DNA of 64,000 nucleotides from Nocardioides dongkuii (GTDB taxonomy: Bacteria; Actinomycetota; Actinomycetes; Propionibacteriales; Nocardioidaceae), in the NCBI RefSeq assembly GCF_014127485.1, contig NZ_CP059903.1, positions 4,028,001 to 4,092,000 of the forward strand, read 5' to 3'. Positions 24,419 through 33,777 of the stretch are shown here, one piece after another. The position numbers were made by a program, and so were the translations under genes. Under the pieces are notes generated by a model, which worked only from the letters and a program-made list of their open reading frames with translations, ran no database searches and had not been told where the DNA came from. Every line of letters begins with the position of its first letter. Positions within the stretch are counted from its first letter, which is position 1.

Positions 24419-24915
24419 GCGCCCCCGACCTGCCCGCGCCCCGCACGCCCGGCCGCTACTCGGTCGCGCTGGTCTGCCTGGGCAACATCTGCCGCTCCCC
24501 CATGGCCGACGTGGTGCTCTCCGAGCGCGTCGACGAGGCCGGGCTCTCCGGCCGGGTCACCGTGGCCAGCTGCGGCACCGGCGACTGGCACGTCGGTCAC
24601 CCGATGGACGAGCGGGCCGCGGCCACGCTCACCGCCGCCGGGTACGACGCGTCGCGGCACCGCGCGCAGCAGTGGGCGCAGACCTGGCTCGAGGAGCACG
24701 ACCTGGTCCTCGCCATGGACGAGAGCAACCTCGCCGACCTCGGCGGCCGCAGCGAGCGGGTGCGGCTGTTCCGCGACTTCGACCCGGTCGGGACCGGCGG
24801 GGAGGTTCCGGACCCGTACTACGGTGGGGACGACGGGTTCGAGGAGGTGCTGACCATGGTGGAGCGGACGTCGGCCGCGATCGTGGACGCCTTCCGGAGG
24901 CTCGAGGAGCCGTGA
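24415..24915 (+). CDS. Low-molecular-weight protein-tyrosine-phosphatase family protein
   Basis: The 166-residue protein has the P-loop CLGNICRS, with Cys21 as nucleophile and Arg27, and the general-acid loop DPYYGG. An N-terminal extension of about 15 residues precedes the fold. It is coupled by overlapping codons to the fructosamine-kinase-like gene downstream. In several bacteria and plants, LMW-PTP homologues paired with ribulosamine/erythrulosamine kinases act as ketosamine 5-phosphatases in protein repair. This neighbourhood makes that role as likely as tyrosine-phosphatase activity. Confidence 0.88.
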   Translation: MSAPDLPAPRTPGRYSVALVCLGNICRSPMADVVLSERVDEAGLSGRVTVASCGTGDWHVGHPMDERAAATLTAAGYDASRHRAQQWAQTWLEEHDLVLAMDESNLADLGGRSERVRLFRDFDPVGTGGEVPDPYYGGDDGFEEVLTMVERTSAAIVDAFRRLEEP

Positions 24916-25778
24916 CCCGGCAGCCGCTGGTGGCCCGGCGGGCCGAGGCGCTGCTCGGCTCGGCGGTCGTCGCGACGGCACCGGTGGCCGGCGGGGACGT
25001 CGCGACCGCCACCAAGCTGCGGCTCAGCGACGGCACCACCGCGCTGATCAAGACCCTGCCGCAGTCGCCCCCGGGGTTCTTCGAGTCCGAGGCCCGCGGG
25101 CTGCGCTGGCTCGCCGAGGCCCAGGCCGAGGGCGGGGTCGCCGTGCCCGAGGTGCTCGCGGTCGACGCCGAGTGCCTGATCATCCGCTGGGTGGAGCCGG
25201 GCCGCAACGGCGGCGACATGGCGGCGGCGTTCGGCCAGGCGCTCGCGGCCACGCACGCCGCCGGCGCACCGACGTACGGGTTCGACGAGGACGGCTTCAT
25301 CGCCCGGCTGCCGCTGCCGAACCGGCCCGCGCCGTCCTGGGCGGAGTTCTACGCCGTCCGCCGGGTGCTGCCCTACCTCAAGCTGGCCCGCGACCGCGAG
25401 GCCGTCACCGAGCGCGAAGCCGCGACCGTGGAGTCGGTGGTCGGCCGGCTGAGCGGCCTGCTCCCCGACGAGCCCCCCGCGCGGCTGCACGGCGACCTGT
25501 GGAACGGCAACGTGCTGTGGGGCGCCGACGGCCGGGTCAGCGTCATCGACCCCGCGGCGTACGGCGGTCATCGCGAGGTCGACCTCGCGATGCTCTCGCT
25601 CTTCGGGCTGCCGCACCTGCCGCGCGTGCTCGAGGCGTACGACGAGGCGGCGCCGCTCGCCGACGGCTGGGAGGACCGGATCGCCCTGCACCAGCTCTTC
25701 CCGCTGCTGGTGCACGCCTGCCTCTTCGGCGGCGGGTACGGCGCCCGGGCCGCCGCCGCGGCGGCCCGCTACGCCTGA
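24912..25778 (+). CDS. Fructosamine/ribulosamine kinase family protein
   Basis: A 288-residue aminoglycoside-phosphotransferase-fold enzyme. It has ALIKTL (ATP-binding Lys), HGDLWNGNVLW (catalytic loop) and VIDPAAYGGHREVDLAM (metal-binding Asp plus the family signature). These match FN3K-type kinases, which phosphorylate the sugar of glycated protein lysines so that the adduct falls off. It starts four bases inside the phosphatase gene (GTGA). The 3' end overlaps the convergent zinc-ribbon gene by 10 bp. Confidence 0.88.
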   Translation: MTRQPLVARRAEALLGSAVVATAPVAGGDVATATKLRLSDGTTALIKTLPQSPPGFFESEARGLRWLAEAQAEGGVAVPEVLAVDAECLIIRWVEPGRNGGDMAAAFGQALAATHAAGAPTYGFDEDGFIARLPLPNRPAPSWAEFYAVRRVLPYLKLARDREAVTEREAATVESVVGRLSGLLPDEPPARLHGDLWNGNVLWGADGRVSVIDPAAYGGHREVDLAMLSLFGLPHLPRVLEAYDEAAPLADGWEDRIALHQLFPLLVHACLFGGGYGARAAAAAARYA

Positions 25779-25936
25779 GGGCCGCCGTCCTCGTGGCTCG
25801 CGCAGTCGGGGTTGGTGCAGACCCGCTCGTCGACCGTGCCGTCGGGGTCCGGGCCGCGGAGCGGCGTCGAGGAGTCGTGGGCCTTCAGCCGGACCTCGGA
25901 CCCGCAGACGTCGCAGGGCCTGTTGTCGAAGTACAT
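25769..25936 (-). CDS. Small zinc-ribbon protein (55 aa)
   Basis: A frame from ATG 25936, 3 bp after AGGAGGAGC, encodes 55 residues starting MYFDNRPCDVCGSEVRLKAH. Two Cys pairs, CDVC and CTNPDC, lie about 29 residues apart and would hold one zinc ion in a rubredoxin-like knuckle. It is charged and probably cytoplasmic. The strong ribosome-binding site and Cys layout support a real gene even though it is short and overlaps the kinase gene by 10 bp at the 3' ends. Function is not known. Confidence 0.75.
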   Translation of the reverse strand: MYFDNRPCDVCGSEVRLKAHDSSTPLRGPDPDGTVDERVCTNPDCASHEDGGPQA

Positions 25937-25955
25937 GCTCCTCCTGTTCCCGGGC

Positions 25956-28604
25956 CTATGCCCGCCGGCGCCGCTGGTAGACGGCCTTGAGCACCAGGTC
26001 GCCGCGCACCGTGACCGTGTGGGCGCGCCCGCCCCGGTCCGACCAGCGCTTGAAGACCCAGACCTTGCCGCCGCGGCGTACCCGCTTCGGCGCCTGCACC
26101 CGCACCCGGTCGCCGTCCTCGACCTTCGTCGACCAGCCCGAGCGGCGGGCCTTGCCGTCCACCTCGACCTTCACCTTGAGCCGGCCCGGGACCGCCCGCA
26201 CCGCCAGGCTCGAGCAGGCCGCGGCGCCGGCGGCGTACGTCGCGCAGTAGGTGGTGTCGGTCGCCGGCGCGATGGTCTGGTGCACCCGCTCGCCGCCGTC
26301 GGACCAGCGCCGGAACCGCCAGGTGCGGCCCTGGGCCGGCACGGTCTCGGGCACCGACATCGTGAGCGTCGAGCCGACGATGACGCGCTGGGTGAACCGG
26401 CCGGACTTCGAGACCGCGAGCACGCTGACCGGCGCGTCCACCGGCGTGGTGTCGAAGGTGAGGTCGACCGTCTTCGGCTGGAGCACGATGCTGCGCTCGG
26501 CCGTGAAGCCGAGGGAGTCGGTGGCCTGCACCCGGAGCACCAGCTTGGAGGGGTACTCGTGGTCGGGCGCGGTGAAGACGCCGGACGGCACGCCGGTGCG
26601 GGTCTCGATCGGGTGGCTGTGGCAGACCGACGGGCAGTGGCTGATCGCCAGCGACCAGGTGATCGCCGAGGCCGGCAGCGGGCCGTCCTGCACGTCGGTG
26701 GCGCTCGCCGAGAACGGGATCTCGTCGCCGACCGCCCACCTCAGGTCGGCGCCGGGCCGCACGTCCACCAGCTGCGGCGGGTCGTTGCCGACGTGGACCG
26801 TGCGCTCGGCGACGTCGGTGTTGCCGTTGCCGTCGTCGACCCGCACCCGCACCCGCACCGGGCCGGCCCGCGTGTAGGTGCGGTAGACCACGGGGGCGTC
26901 GCCGTCGTCGAAGGCGCCGTCGTCGTCGAGGTCCCAGCGGTAGGTGAGCTGGTCGGCGTCGGGGTCGCTGGAGCGGGACGCGTCAAAGGTGACCGAGAGC
27001 GGCACCTCGGAGCTGTACGGCGGGTTCGCGGTGAACGAGGCCACCGGCGGGCGGCCGTTGCCCTCGTGGGCGATCCGGTGGATCGCTCCCGCGCCCTCGA
27101 CCGGGCCGCCGTCCTCGCCCAGCCCGTAGTCGACGTAGTAGAGGTCGCCCTCCGGCCCGGTGGTCAGGTCCACGGGCGACTCGGCGTCGCCGACCAGGCG
27201 CTGCATCTTGGTGCGGTCCGGCTGGCCGTTTGTCAGCGGCGCGACCCAGATGCAGCCGCGGGCGAAGTCGGCGAACGCCAGCGCGCCCTCGTACGGCGCC
27301 GGGTAGCCGCTCATGAACTGCACGCCGGAGACCGACGCGGTGCCGGTGGCGCAGCCGTCGCCCGTCACGACCTCGCCCGAGCGGGAGTACGCCAGGTGCG
27401 GGGCGACCGCTCGCTCGGCGGCCGGGGCGGTGCCGTCGTAGAGCGACTCGCACAGGGGCTTGTCGACCTCGTCCCACCCGGGCGTGCGGACGGAGGTGCC
27501 GGTGCGGCCTCCCTCGAAGCAGGGCCAGCCGAAGTTGCGCGGCGCGGCGGCCGGGTTGTCCGCGTCGGTGAGCCGGTTGACCTCGTCGAAGCCGCCCGCT
27601 CCGACGTCGCCCATCCAGACCTCGTCGGTGCCCGGGCGGAAGGTGAAGCGCCACGGGTTGCGCAGGCCGTACGCCGCGATCCGCTTCGCGTTGTCGTTGC
27701 TGCCGTCGGCCGCGAGCCCGGTCATCGGGTCGATCCGCAGCAGGGTGCCGTCGGTGCCGAGCGGGTCGCCGGTGGTGCGGAGGTCCTGGGAGCGCAGCGA
27801 GCCGCCGGCGCCGGCCGGGTCGCCGCAGGGGTTGCCGAACTGGCCGTAGTCGACGGTGTCGAAGCTCGCGCCCTCGCCCATCGTCACGTAGAGGAGCCCG
27901 TCGGGGCCGACCTGGACCGCGCCGGAGGCGTGGCTGGGGAACTGGAAGCAGCCGTCGGCGAGCAGCTGGGTCTCGCCGTTCTGCTTCAGGCGCCAGGCGC
28001 CGTCGACCTTCTCCGCGGCCAGCCGGCTGACCCGGGCCATCGCGATGCAGCCGACGGGGTTGCCGTCCTCGTAGTCCGCCGGCGTGGCGCAGTCGTCGTA
28101 GTAGGGGCTGCCGACGCCGCTGTACTTCGGCACCCGCGGCGGGTTGTCGCGCGGGTCGCGGTTGTAGGTGTAGGTGACGTAGACGTAGTCACGCCCCGCG
28201 CCGGTGCCGAACCGGGGGTCGACGGCGAGGCCCACCAGGCCGCGGTCCCAGTAGTTGTAGACGCTGACCTTGAGGTCGGCGAACGGGGCGGGAGTGCCGG
28301 CGAACCCGTCGCCCGCGCGGGCGAAGGTGCTGATCTCCCCGGCCTTGGTGCCCACGAAGGCGGTGCCGTCGGGCGCGAAGTCCACGACGGTGGGCTCGTT
28401 CAGCCCGGTGATGACCTCGCGGTCCTGGAAGCCGGCCGGCAGCTGCGGCGCGCGCGCCTGGTCCCGCTGGCCGTGGTCGTGGCCCTCGTGCGCGCGGGCC
28501 GGGCCGGGCCAGGCCGGCAGCACCAGCGCCACCGAGAGCAGCAGCGCCAGCGCGAGACGCGCCGGACGGGTGGACGCGGTGACGACGGACACGACGACGG
28601 ACAT
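25956..28604 (-). CDS. Secreted PQQ-type sugar/sorbosone dehydrogenase-like protein with PKD domain
   Basis: The 882-residue protein starts at ATG 28604, after a GGGGGG ribosome-binding-like run, with a signal peptide cut near residue 40 ([12 protein letters not shown]). Residues about 50-510 form a six-bladed GSDH beta-propeller: [22 protein letters not shown] and [18 protein letters not shown] domain follows at about 515-605 ([19 protein letters not shown]). After another Ig-like domain there are two repeats with RRWSDGG and KRWSDRGG near the C-terminus. Such proteins oxidise sugars outside the cell or bind polysaccharide. Whether the propeller carries PQQ cannot be told from sequence by eye. 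Confidence 0.85.
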   Translation of the reverse strand: MSVVVSVVTASTRPARLALALLLSVALVLPAWPGPARAHEGHDHGQRDQARAPQLPAGFQDREVITGLNEPTVVDFAPDGTAFVGTKAGEISTFARAGDGFAGTPAPFADLKVSVYNYWDRGLVGLAVDPRFGTGAGRDYVYVTYTYNRDPRDNPPRVPKYSGVGSPYYDDCATPADYEDGNPVGCIAMARVSRLAAEKVDGAWRLKQNGETQLLADGCFQFPSHASGAVQVGPDGLLYVTMGEGASFDTVDYGQFGNPCGDPAGAGGSLRSQDLRTTGDPLGTDGTLLRIDPMTGLAADGSNDNAKRIAAYGLRNPWRFTFRPGTDEVWMGDVGAGGFDEVNRLTDADNPAAAPRNFGWPCFEGGRTGTSVRTPGWDEVDKPLCESLYDGTAPAAERAVAPHLAYSRSGEVVTGDGCATGTASVSGVQFMSGYPAPYEGALAFADFARGCIWVAPLTNGQPDRTKMQRLVGDAESPVDLTTGPEGDLYYVDYGLGEDGGPVEGAGAIHRIAHEGNGRPPVASFTANPPYSSEVPLSVTFDASRSSDPDADQLTYRWDLDDDGAFDDGDAPVVYRTYTRAGPVRVRVRVDDGNGNTDVAERTVHVGNDPPQLVDVRPGADLRWAVGDEIPFSASATDVQDGPLPASAITWSLAISHCPSVCHSHPIETRTGVPSGVFTAPDHEYPSKLVLRVQATDSLGFTAERSIVLQPKTVDLTFDTTPVDAPVSVLAVSKSGRFTQRVIVGSTLTMSVPETVPAQGRTWRFRRWSDGGERVHQTIAPATDTTYCATYAAGAAACSSLAVRAVPGRLKVKVEVDGKARRSGWSTKVEDGDRVRVQAPKRVRRGGKVWVFKRWSDRGGRAHTVTVRGDLVLKAVYQRRRRA

Positions 28605-28728
28605 GGTGGAACCCCCCTGGTGGACGCCCTCCCCACGGGGCGCCCCGCCGGAGCGTACCCCTGCTCTCAGACATGGCTCAGGCTCGAATGGCACAGTGGA
28701 GCGGTCCGACCAGAGGAGGAGCCGCCGC

Positions 28729-29423
<695 letters not shown>

Positions 29424-29427
<4 letters not shown>

Positions 29428-30875
29428 CGGTGGACCCCCGGCCCGTCGACCGACCCGGCGACGGGCCCGTCGACCGGCGCTGGCGCTACCGCCGCTCGCT
29501 GGCCAGCCGGGTCACCCTGCTCACCACGCTGGCCGTCGGCATCTCGGTCGCCTTCGTGGCGCTCGGCGCGTACGTCACCGTCCGGATGCAGATGCAGTCC
29601 AGCCTCGACGAGTCGCTCATGTCGCGGGCCACGCAGGCCGCCCAGGCGCCGGCGATCACCGACCAGGAGACCGGCAGCGAGATCCCGGCGTTCCGGCTCG
29701 TGGCCACCGACGTCCGGATCGGGATGATGTACGCCGACGGCAAGTACGTCTGGTACGACCGGATCGGCGACCCGCCCCGTCTGGGCAAGGCCGAGGTCGA
29801 GGTCGCCCGCGACGAGGCGGGGTCGAGCATCCGCACGGTGCGGGTGGACGGCAGCAGCTACCGGGTAGTGGCGGTCCCCTACCGTGAGGGCGAGGCGCTG
29901 CTCGTCGCGCAGTCACTCGAGGGCCAGCAGCAGGTGCTGTCCAAGCTGGGCATCGTGATGCTGCTCTTCGGGGTCGCCGGCGTGATCGCGGCGGGCGCCG
30001 CCGGGTGGGGCGTCGCGGCCAACGGGCTGCGTCCGGTGCGGCGGCTGACCACCGAGGTCGAGCACATCGCCCGCACCGAGGACCTGCGGCCGCTGCCCGT
30101 CGAGGGGCACGACGAGATCGCCCGGCTGGCGACGGCGTTCAACCAGACGCTGGCGGCGCTCGCGGCCTCGCGGGACCGGCAGCGCCGGCTCGTGGCCGAC
30201 GCCGGTCACGAGCTGCGCACCCCGCTGACCTCCCTGCGCACCAACCTCGACCTGCTCGCCCAGTCCGACGCGGCGTCGACGGCGTCCGCGCTGCCCGCCG
30301 CCGCCCGGGCCGAGCTGCTCGACGACGTCCGCGCCCAGATCGAGGAGATGACCACGCTGATCGGTGACCTGGTGGAGCTCGCCCGCGACGAGCCGCTCAC
30401 CCACGTGATCGCCACCGTCGACCTCGTCGAGGTGCTCGACAACGCGGTCGCCCGGGTACGCCGCCGCGCGCCCGGCGTCAGCGTCGAGGTCTGGGCCCAG
30501 CCCTGGTTCGTCGTCGGCGAGCAGGGCGCGCTGGAGCGGGCGATCACCAACCTGCTCGACAACGCCGCGAAGTGGAGCCCCGAGGGCGGCACCATCCGGG
30601 TGACGCTGGTGGACGGGGAGCTCACCGTCGACGACGAGGGACCCGGGATCGCCGAGGCCGACCTGCCGCACGTCTTCGAGCGGTTCTGGCGCTCCGAGGA
30701 GTCCCGGTCGATGCCGGGCTCGGGCCTGGGGCTCTCGATCGTCCAGCAGGTCGCCTCCCGGCACTCCGGCGACGTCGAGGCCGGCCGCGCACCCACCGGC
30801 GGCGCCCGCCTGGTGATGCGGCTGCCGGGTGCGCCCACCCCGCCGCCGGACGCGCCCGGCGAGGCGACCCCGTGA
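29424..30875 (+). CDS. Sensor histidine kinase (MprB-like)
   Basis: A 483-residue membrane kinase. Helix 1 ([20 protein letters not shown], about residues 29-48) and helix 2 (about residues 170-195) enclose an extracytoplasmic sensor of about 120 residues. A HAMP linker follows, then the dimerisation domain with phosphoacceptor His262 in [10 protein letters not shown]. The ATPase domain has the N-box NLLDNAAKW, the G1 box VDDEGPGI and the G2 box GSGLGLSIV. The gene begins within the regulator's stop codon and ends overlapping the lipoprotein gene. All three form one operon. Confidence 0.92.
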
Positions 30876-31441
30876 GGCGGCTGGCCGCGGTGCCCGCCGC
30901 GCTCGTCCTGCTGCTCGCCGGGTGCGGCGGCGGGTCGGACCCCGCCCCGTCCGCGGACCCGTCGCCCTCCGCGGAGTCGTCCGACCCGTCCGCGTCCGCG
31001 GCTCCCGCGTGGAACCCGTGCGACGGCCTGCGCGTCGCCAGGATCGAGGCGGCGCTGGGCGAGCGGCTGCGCAAGGACAGCGGGACCCCCGACGCCCCGC
31101 GGTGCGCGCTGGTGCCCCGCACCGAGGGCGGCGCCGTCCTGGACGCCAACTACCTGGTGTTCCCCGAGGGCCTGGACGCCGCGTGGGAGCAGATGGGCGC
31201 GCCCGACGACGGCAGCGCCACGGAGCCCGACGTACCCGGGGCCGACGACGCGCGCCTGGTCGCCGGCACCTCCGAGGACGGCGCGCTCACGGTCACCGGG
31301 TTCGTGCAGAACGGCGCGGTGGTGCAGGTCGTGAACGCCGTCGACCCCGCGCCGTACGACCGGCGGGCGGTGCTGGCCGCCGTCCGGGAGTCCATGGCGC
31401 AGCTCTCCGCGTACGCCGGGCGCGGCGGGGCACCATCATGA
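30872..31441 (+). CDS. Lipoprotein of the two-component operon (DUF3558-like)
   Basis: The 189-residue protein starts at GTG 30872, overlapping the kinase stop. It has a lipoprotein signal ending LLLAGC and a Ser/Ala/Asp-rich linker. A compact domain with NPCDGLRVARIEAALGE and a second Cys (RCALV) fits the DUF3558 lipoprotein pattern and suggests one disulphide. Its place as the third gene of the operon suggests it senses or buffers the envelope signal, which is inference. Confidence 0.75.
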   Translation: MRRLAAVPAALVLLLAGCGGGSDPAPSADPSPSAESSDPSASAAPAWNPCDGLRVARIEAALGERLRKDSGTPDAPRCALVPRTEGGAVLDANYLVFPEGLDAAWEQMGAPDDGSATEPDVPGADDARLVAGTSEDGALTVTGFVQNGAVVQVVNAVDPAPYDRRAVLAAVRESMAQLSAYAGRGGAPS

Positions 31442-31448
31442 GCACATC

Positions 31449-32300
31449 ATGAACGCCATCGACCTCTCGTTCTTCCGCCGCAGCGGCGACGCCCTCGTCC
31501 CCACCGACATGGCCCGGAGCATGTGGGACGACGACCAGATGCACGGCGTCGCGGTGAGCGGGGCGCTCGCGCGGGCCGCCGAGCGGTGCCTTGCCGAGCG
31601 CGGGCGCGAGGACCTGCGTCCCGCCCGCTACACCGTGGACCTGTTCCGGGCGGCCCGGATGACCGAGTCCCTCGTCGCGGCCGAGGTGGTCCGCGAGGGC
31701 CCGCGGATCCTCCTGGTCGACGTGGTGCTCACCCAGGGCGGGACCCGCGTGGCCCGGGCCGGGGTGGTCTTCCTCAAGCCGTCGGAGTCGACGGCGGGCA
31801 CGGTCTGGTCGCCGCCGGCGGCCGAGCGGCCGGTGCCGCCGCCGCTGGACGTCGCCCCGCCCACCCGGGAGCCGCACGTGCCGTTCATCCACAGCTCGGC
31901 CGGCTGGTCGCAGTCCTTCGGGGCGCACCAGAACGCCGCGCGCAAGCAGTCCTGGAACACCGCCATCCCGGTGGTCGCGGGCGAGCCGGGCACGCCGTTC
32001 CAGGCGGTCGCCGCCATCGCCGACGGCGCCAGCCTGGTCACCAACTGGGGCGACCGCGGCGTCGAGCACATCAACACCGACATCACCCTCGCGCTCTCCC
32101 GCCTGCCGGTCGACCTCTCGGTCGGGCTGGCGGCGGTGGACCGCGTCGAGCACGACGGCATCGCGGTCGGCACCGCCGCCGTCCTCGACCGCGAGGGCCC
32201 GATCGGCACCGTCGTGGTCACCTCGCTGGCGAACGCGAAGCGGTCGGTCGACATCGGCGGGGTCGAGTACGCCGACGACGGGAGCCGCACCCGGGGCTGA
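31449..32300 (+). CDS. TesB-like acyl-CoA thioesterase family protein
   Basis: The 283-residue protein has two tandem hotdog domains. The N-terminal one ends near residue 115 (VVFLKPSE) and the C-terminal one contains IADGASLVTNWGD and HINTDITLALSRLPVD. This layout matches the actinobacterial thioesterase family related to TesB/PF13622. It would hydrolyse acyl-CoA; the chain length is unknown. It starts 7 bp after the lipoprotein stop but faces no related pathway genes. Confidence 0.83.
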   Translation: MNAIDLSFFRRSGDALVPTDMARSMWDDDQMHGVAVSGALARAAERCLAERGREDLRPARYTVDLFRAARMTESLVAAEVVREGPRILLVDVVLTQGGTRVARAGVVFLKPSESTAGTVWSPPAAERPVPPPLDVAPPTREPHVPFIHSSAGWSQSFGAHQNAARKQSWNTAIPVVAGEPGTPFQAVAAIADGASLVTNWGDRGVEHINTDITLALSRLPVDLSVGLAAVDRVEHDGIAVGTAAVLDREGPIGTVVVTSLANAKRSVDIGGVEYADDGSRTRG

Positions 32301-32319
32301 GGGCTCCCCGGTCAGCCGG

Positions 32320-33777
32320 TCAGCGCTGCTTGGCGTCCCGCCAGGACCGCTCGAACGGCAGCCGCCACGCGTGCGGGGCGATCAGCTGGTGGATGGCGTT
32401 GGGCCCCCAGGTGCCCGGCGCGTACGGGCGCACCGGGGTGGGGTGCTCGATCAGCGAGGTCGACTTCTCCCACAGCGTCTCGATGCCGTCCGCGGTGGTG
32501 AACAGCGTGTGGTCGCCGCGCATCGCGTCGTGGATGAGCCGCTCGTACGCCGCCAGCACCGAGGTCGAGGACGAGGTCTCGTGGGTGGCGAACTGCATGG
32601 AGAGCTTCTCGAGCTTCATCCCGGGCCCGGGCCGCTTGCCGTAGAACGACAGCGACATCCGGGACTGGTCGGCCAGGTCGAAGGTGAGGTGGTCGGGGCC
32701 CTGGGTGCCGGCGTTCGAGCCCGCGGGGAACATCGACAGCGGCGGCTCCTTGAACGCGATCGAGATGATCCGGGCGCTCTCGGCCAGCTTCTTGCCGGTG
32801 CGCAGGTAGATCGGCACGCCGGCCCAGCGCCAGTTGTCGATCTCCACCCGGAGCGCCACGAAGGTCTCGGTGTCGGAGTCGTCGGCGACCTCCTCCTTGC
32901 CGCGGTAGCCCTGGTACTGGCCGCGGACGACGTGGTGCGGCTCGATCGGCTTCATCGAGCGGAACACCTTGAGCTTCTCGTCGCTGATCGGGCCCGGCTC
33001 CAGCGAGGTCGGCGGCTCCATCGCCATGAACGCCAGCACCTGCATCAGGTGGGTGACGACCATGTCGCGGTAGGCGCCGGTCGACTCGTAGAACTTGGTG
33101 CGCCCCTCGAGGCCGAGCGTCTCCGGGACGTCGATCTGCACGTGGTCGATGAAGTTGCGGTTCCAGATCGGCTCGAAGAGGCCGTTGGCGAACCGGAACG
33201 CGAGGATGTTCTGCGCCGCCTCCTTGCCGAGGAAGTGGTCGATGCGGAAGATCTGCTGCTCGTCGAAGACCTCGTGCAGCCGGGCGTTGAGCCCGACCGC
33301 GGACTCCAGGTCGGTGCCGAACGGCTTCTCCATCACGATCCGGGAGCGCTCGACCAGCCCCGCCTTGTCCAGCTCGTGCACCACGTCGAGGGCGGCCTTG
33401 GGCGGCACGCTGAGGTAGTGCAGCCGGCGCTTGTCCTCCTCGGCGCCGGGGAGGGTGTCCTCGGCGCGCGCGACCTCGTCGGCCAGCGCCTGCGGGCCGG
33501 CGGTCTGCGGGACGTAGCTCAGCAGGTGGCCGAACGGCGCCCAGCGCACGTCGTCGATGGTGCCCTCGCCGAACTCCTCGCAGGCGGCGCGCGCGAACTG
33601 CTCGAAGTGCGCGTCGTCGGAGTCCTCCAGCGAGGTGCCGATGATCCGGGTGTCCGCGAGCAGGCCGGCCTCGAAGAGGTGCAGGAGGCCCGGCAGCAGC
33701 TTGCGCCGGGACAGGTCGCCGGTCGCCCCGAAGAGCACGATGACGTGGGGCTTGTGCATGGCCTCGACGGTAGTCAC
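32320..33777 (-). CDS. zwf: Glucose-6-phosphate 1-dehydrogenase
   Basis: The 485-residue protein has the NADP-binding start HVIVLFGATGDLSRRKLLPG and the active-site RIDHFLGKEAAQN (catalytic His). EKPFGTDLESA and IQIDVPETLGLEGR-type segments are also present, as in all Zwf proteins. It oxidises glucose 6-phosphate to 6-phosphogluconolactone, making NADPH and feeding the pentose phosphate pathway. It is the last gene of an operon with chorismate-using enzymes, and its start overlaps the pabB stop (ATGA). It lacks the usual neighbours of actinobacterial zwf (tal, opcA, pgl), which suggests a second, specialised copy. Confidence 0.95.
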   Translation of the reverse strand: MTTVEAMHKPHVIVLFGATGDLSRRKLLPGLLHLFEAGLLADTRIIGTSLEDSDDAHFEQFARAACEEFGEGTIDDVRWAPFGHLLSYVPQTAGPQALADEVARAEDTLPGAEEDKRRLHYLSVPPKAALDVVHELDKAGLVERSRIVMEKPFGTDLESAVGLNARLHEVFDEQQIFRIDHFLGKEAAQNILAFRFANGLFEPIWNRNFIDHVQIDVPETLGLEGRTKFYESTGAYRDMVVTHLMQVLAFMAMEPPTSLEPGPISDEKLKVFRSMKPIEPHHVVRGQYQGYRGKEEVADDSDTETFVALRVEIDNWRWAGVPIYLRTGKKLAESARIISIAFKEPPLSMFPAGSNAGTQGPDHLTFDLADQSRMSLSFYGKRPGPGMKLEKLSMQFATHETSSSTSVLAAYERLIHDAMRGDHTLFTTADGIETLWEKSTSLIEHPTPVRPYAPGTWGPNAIHQLIAPHAWRLPFERSWRDAKQR

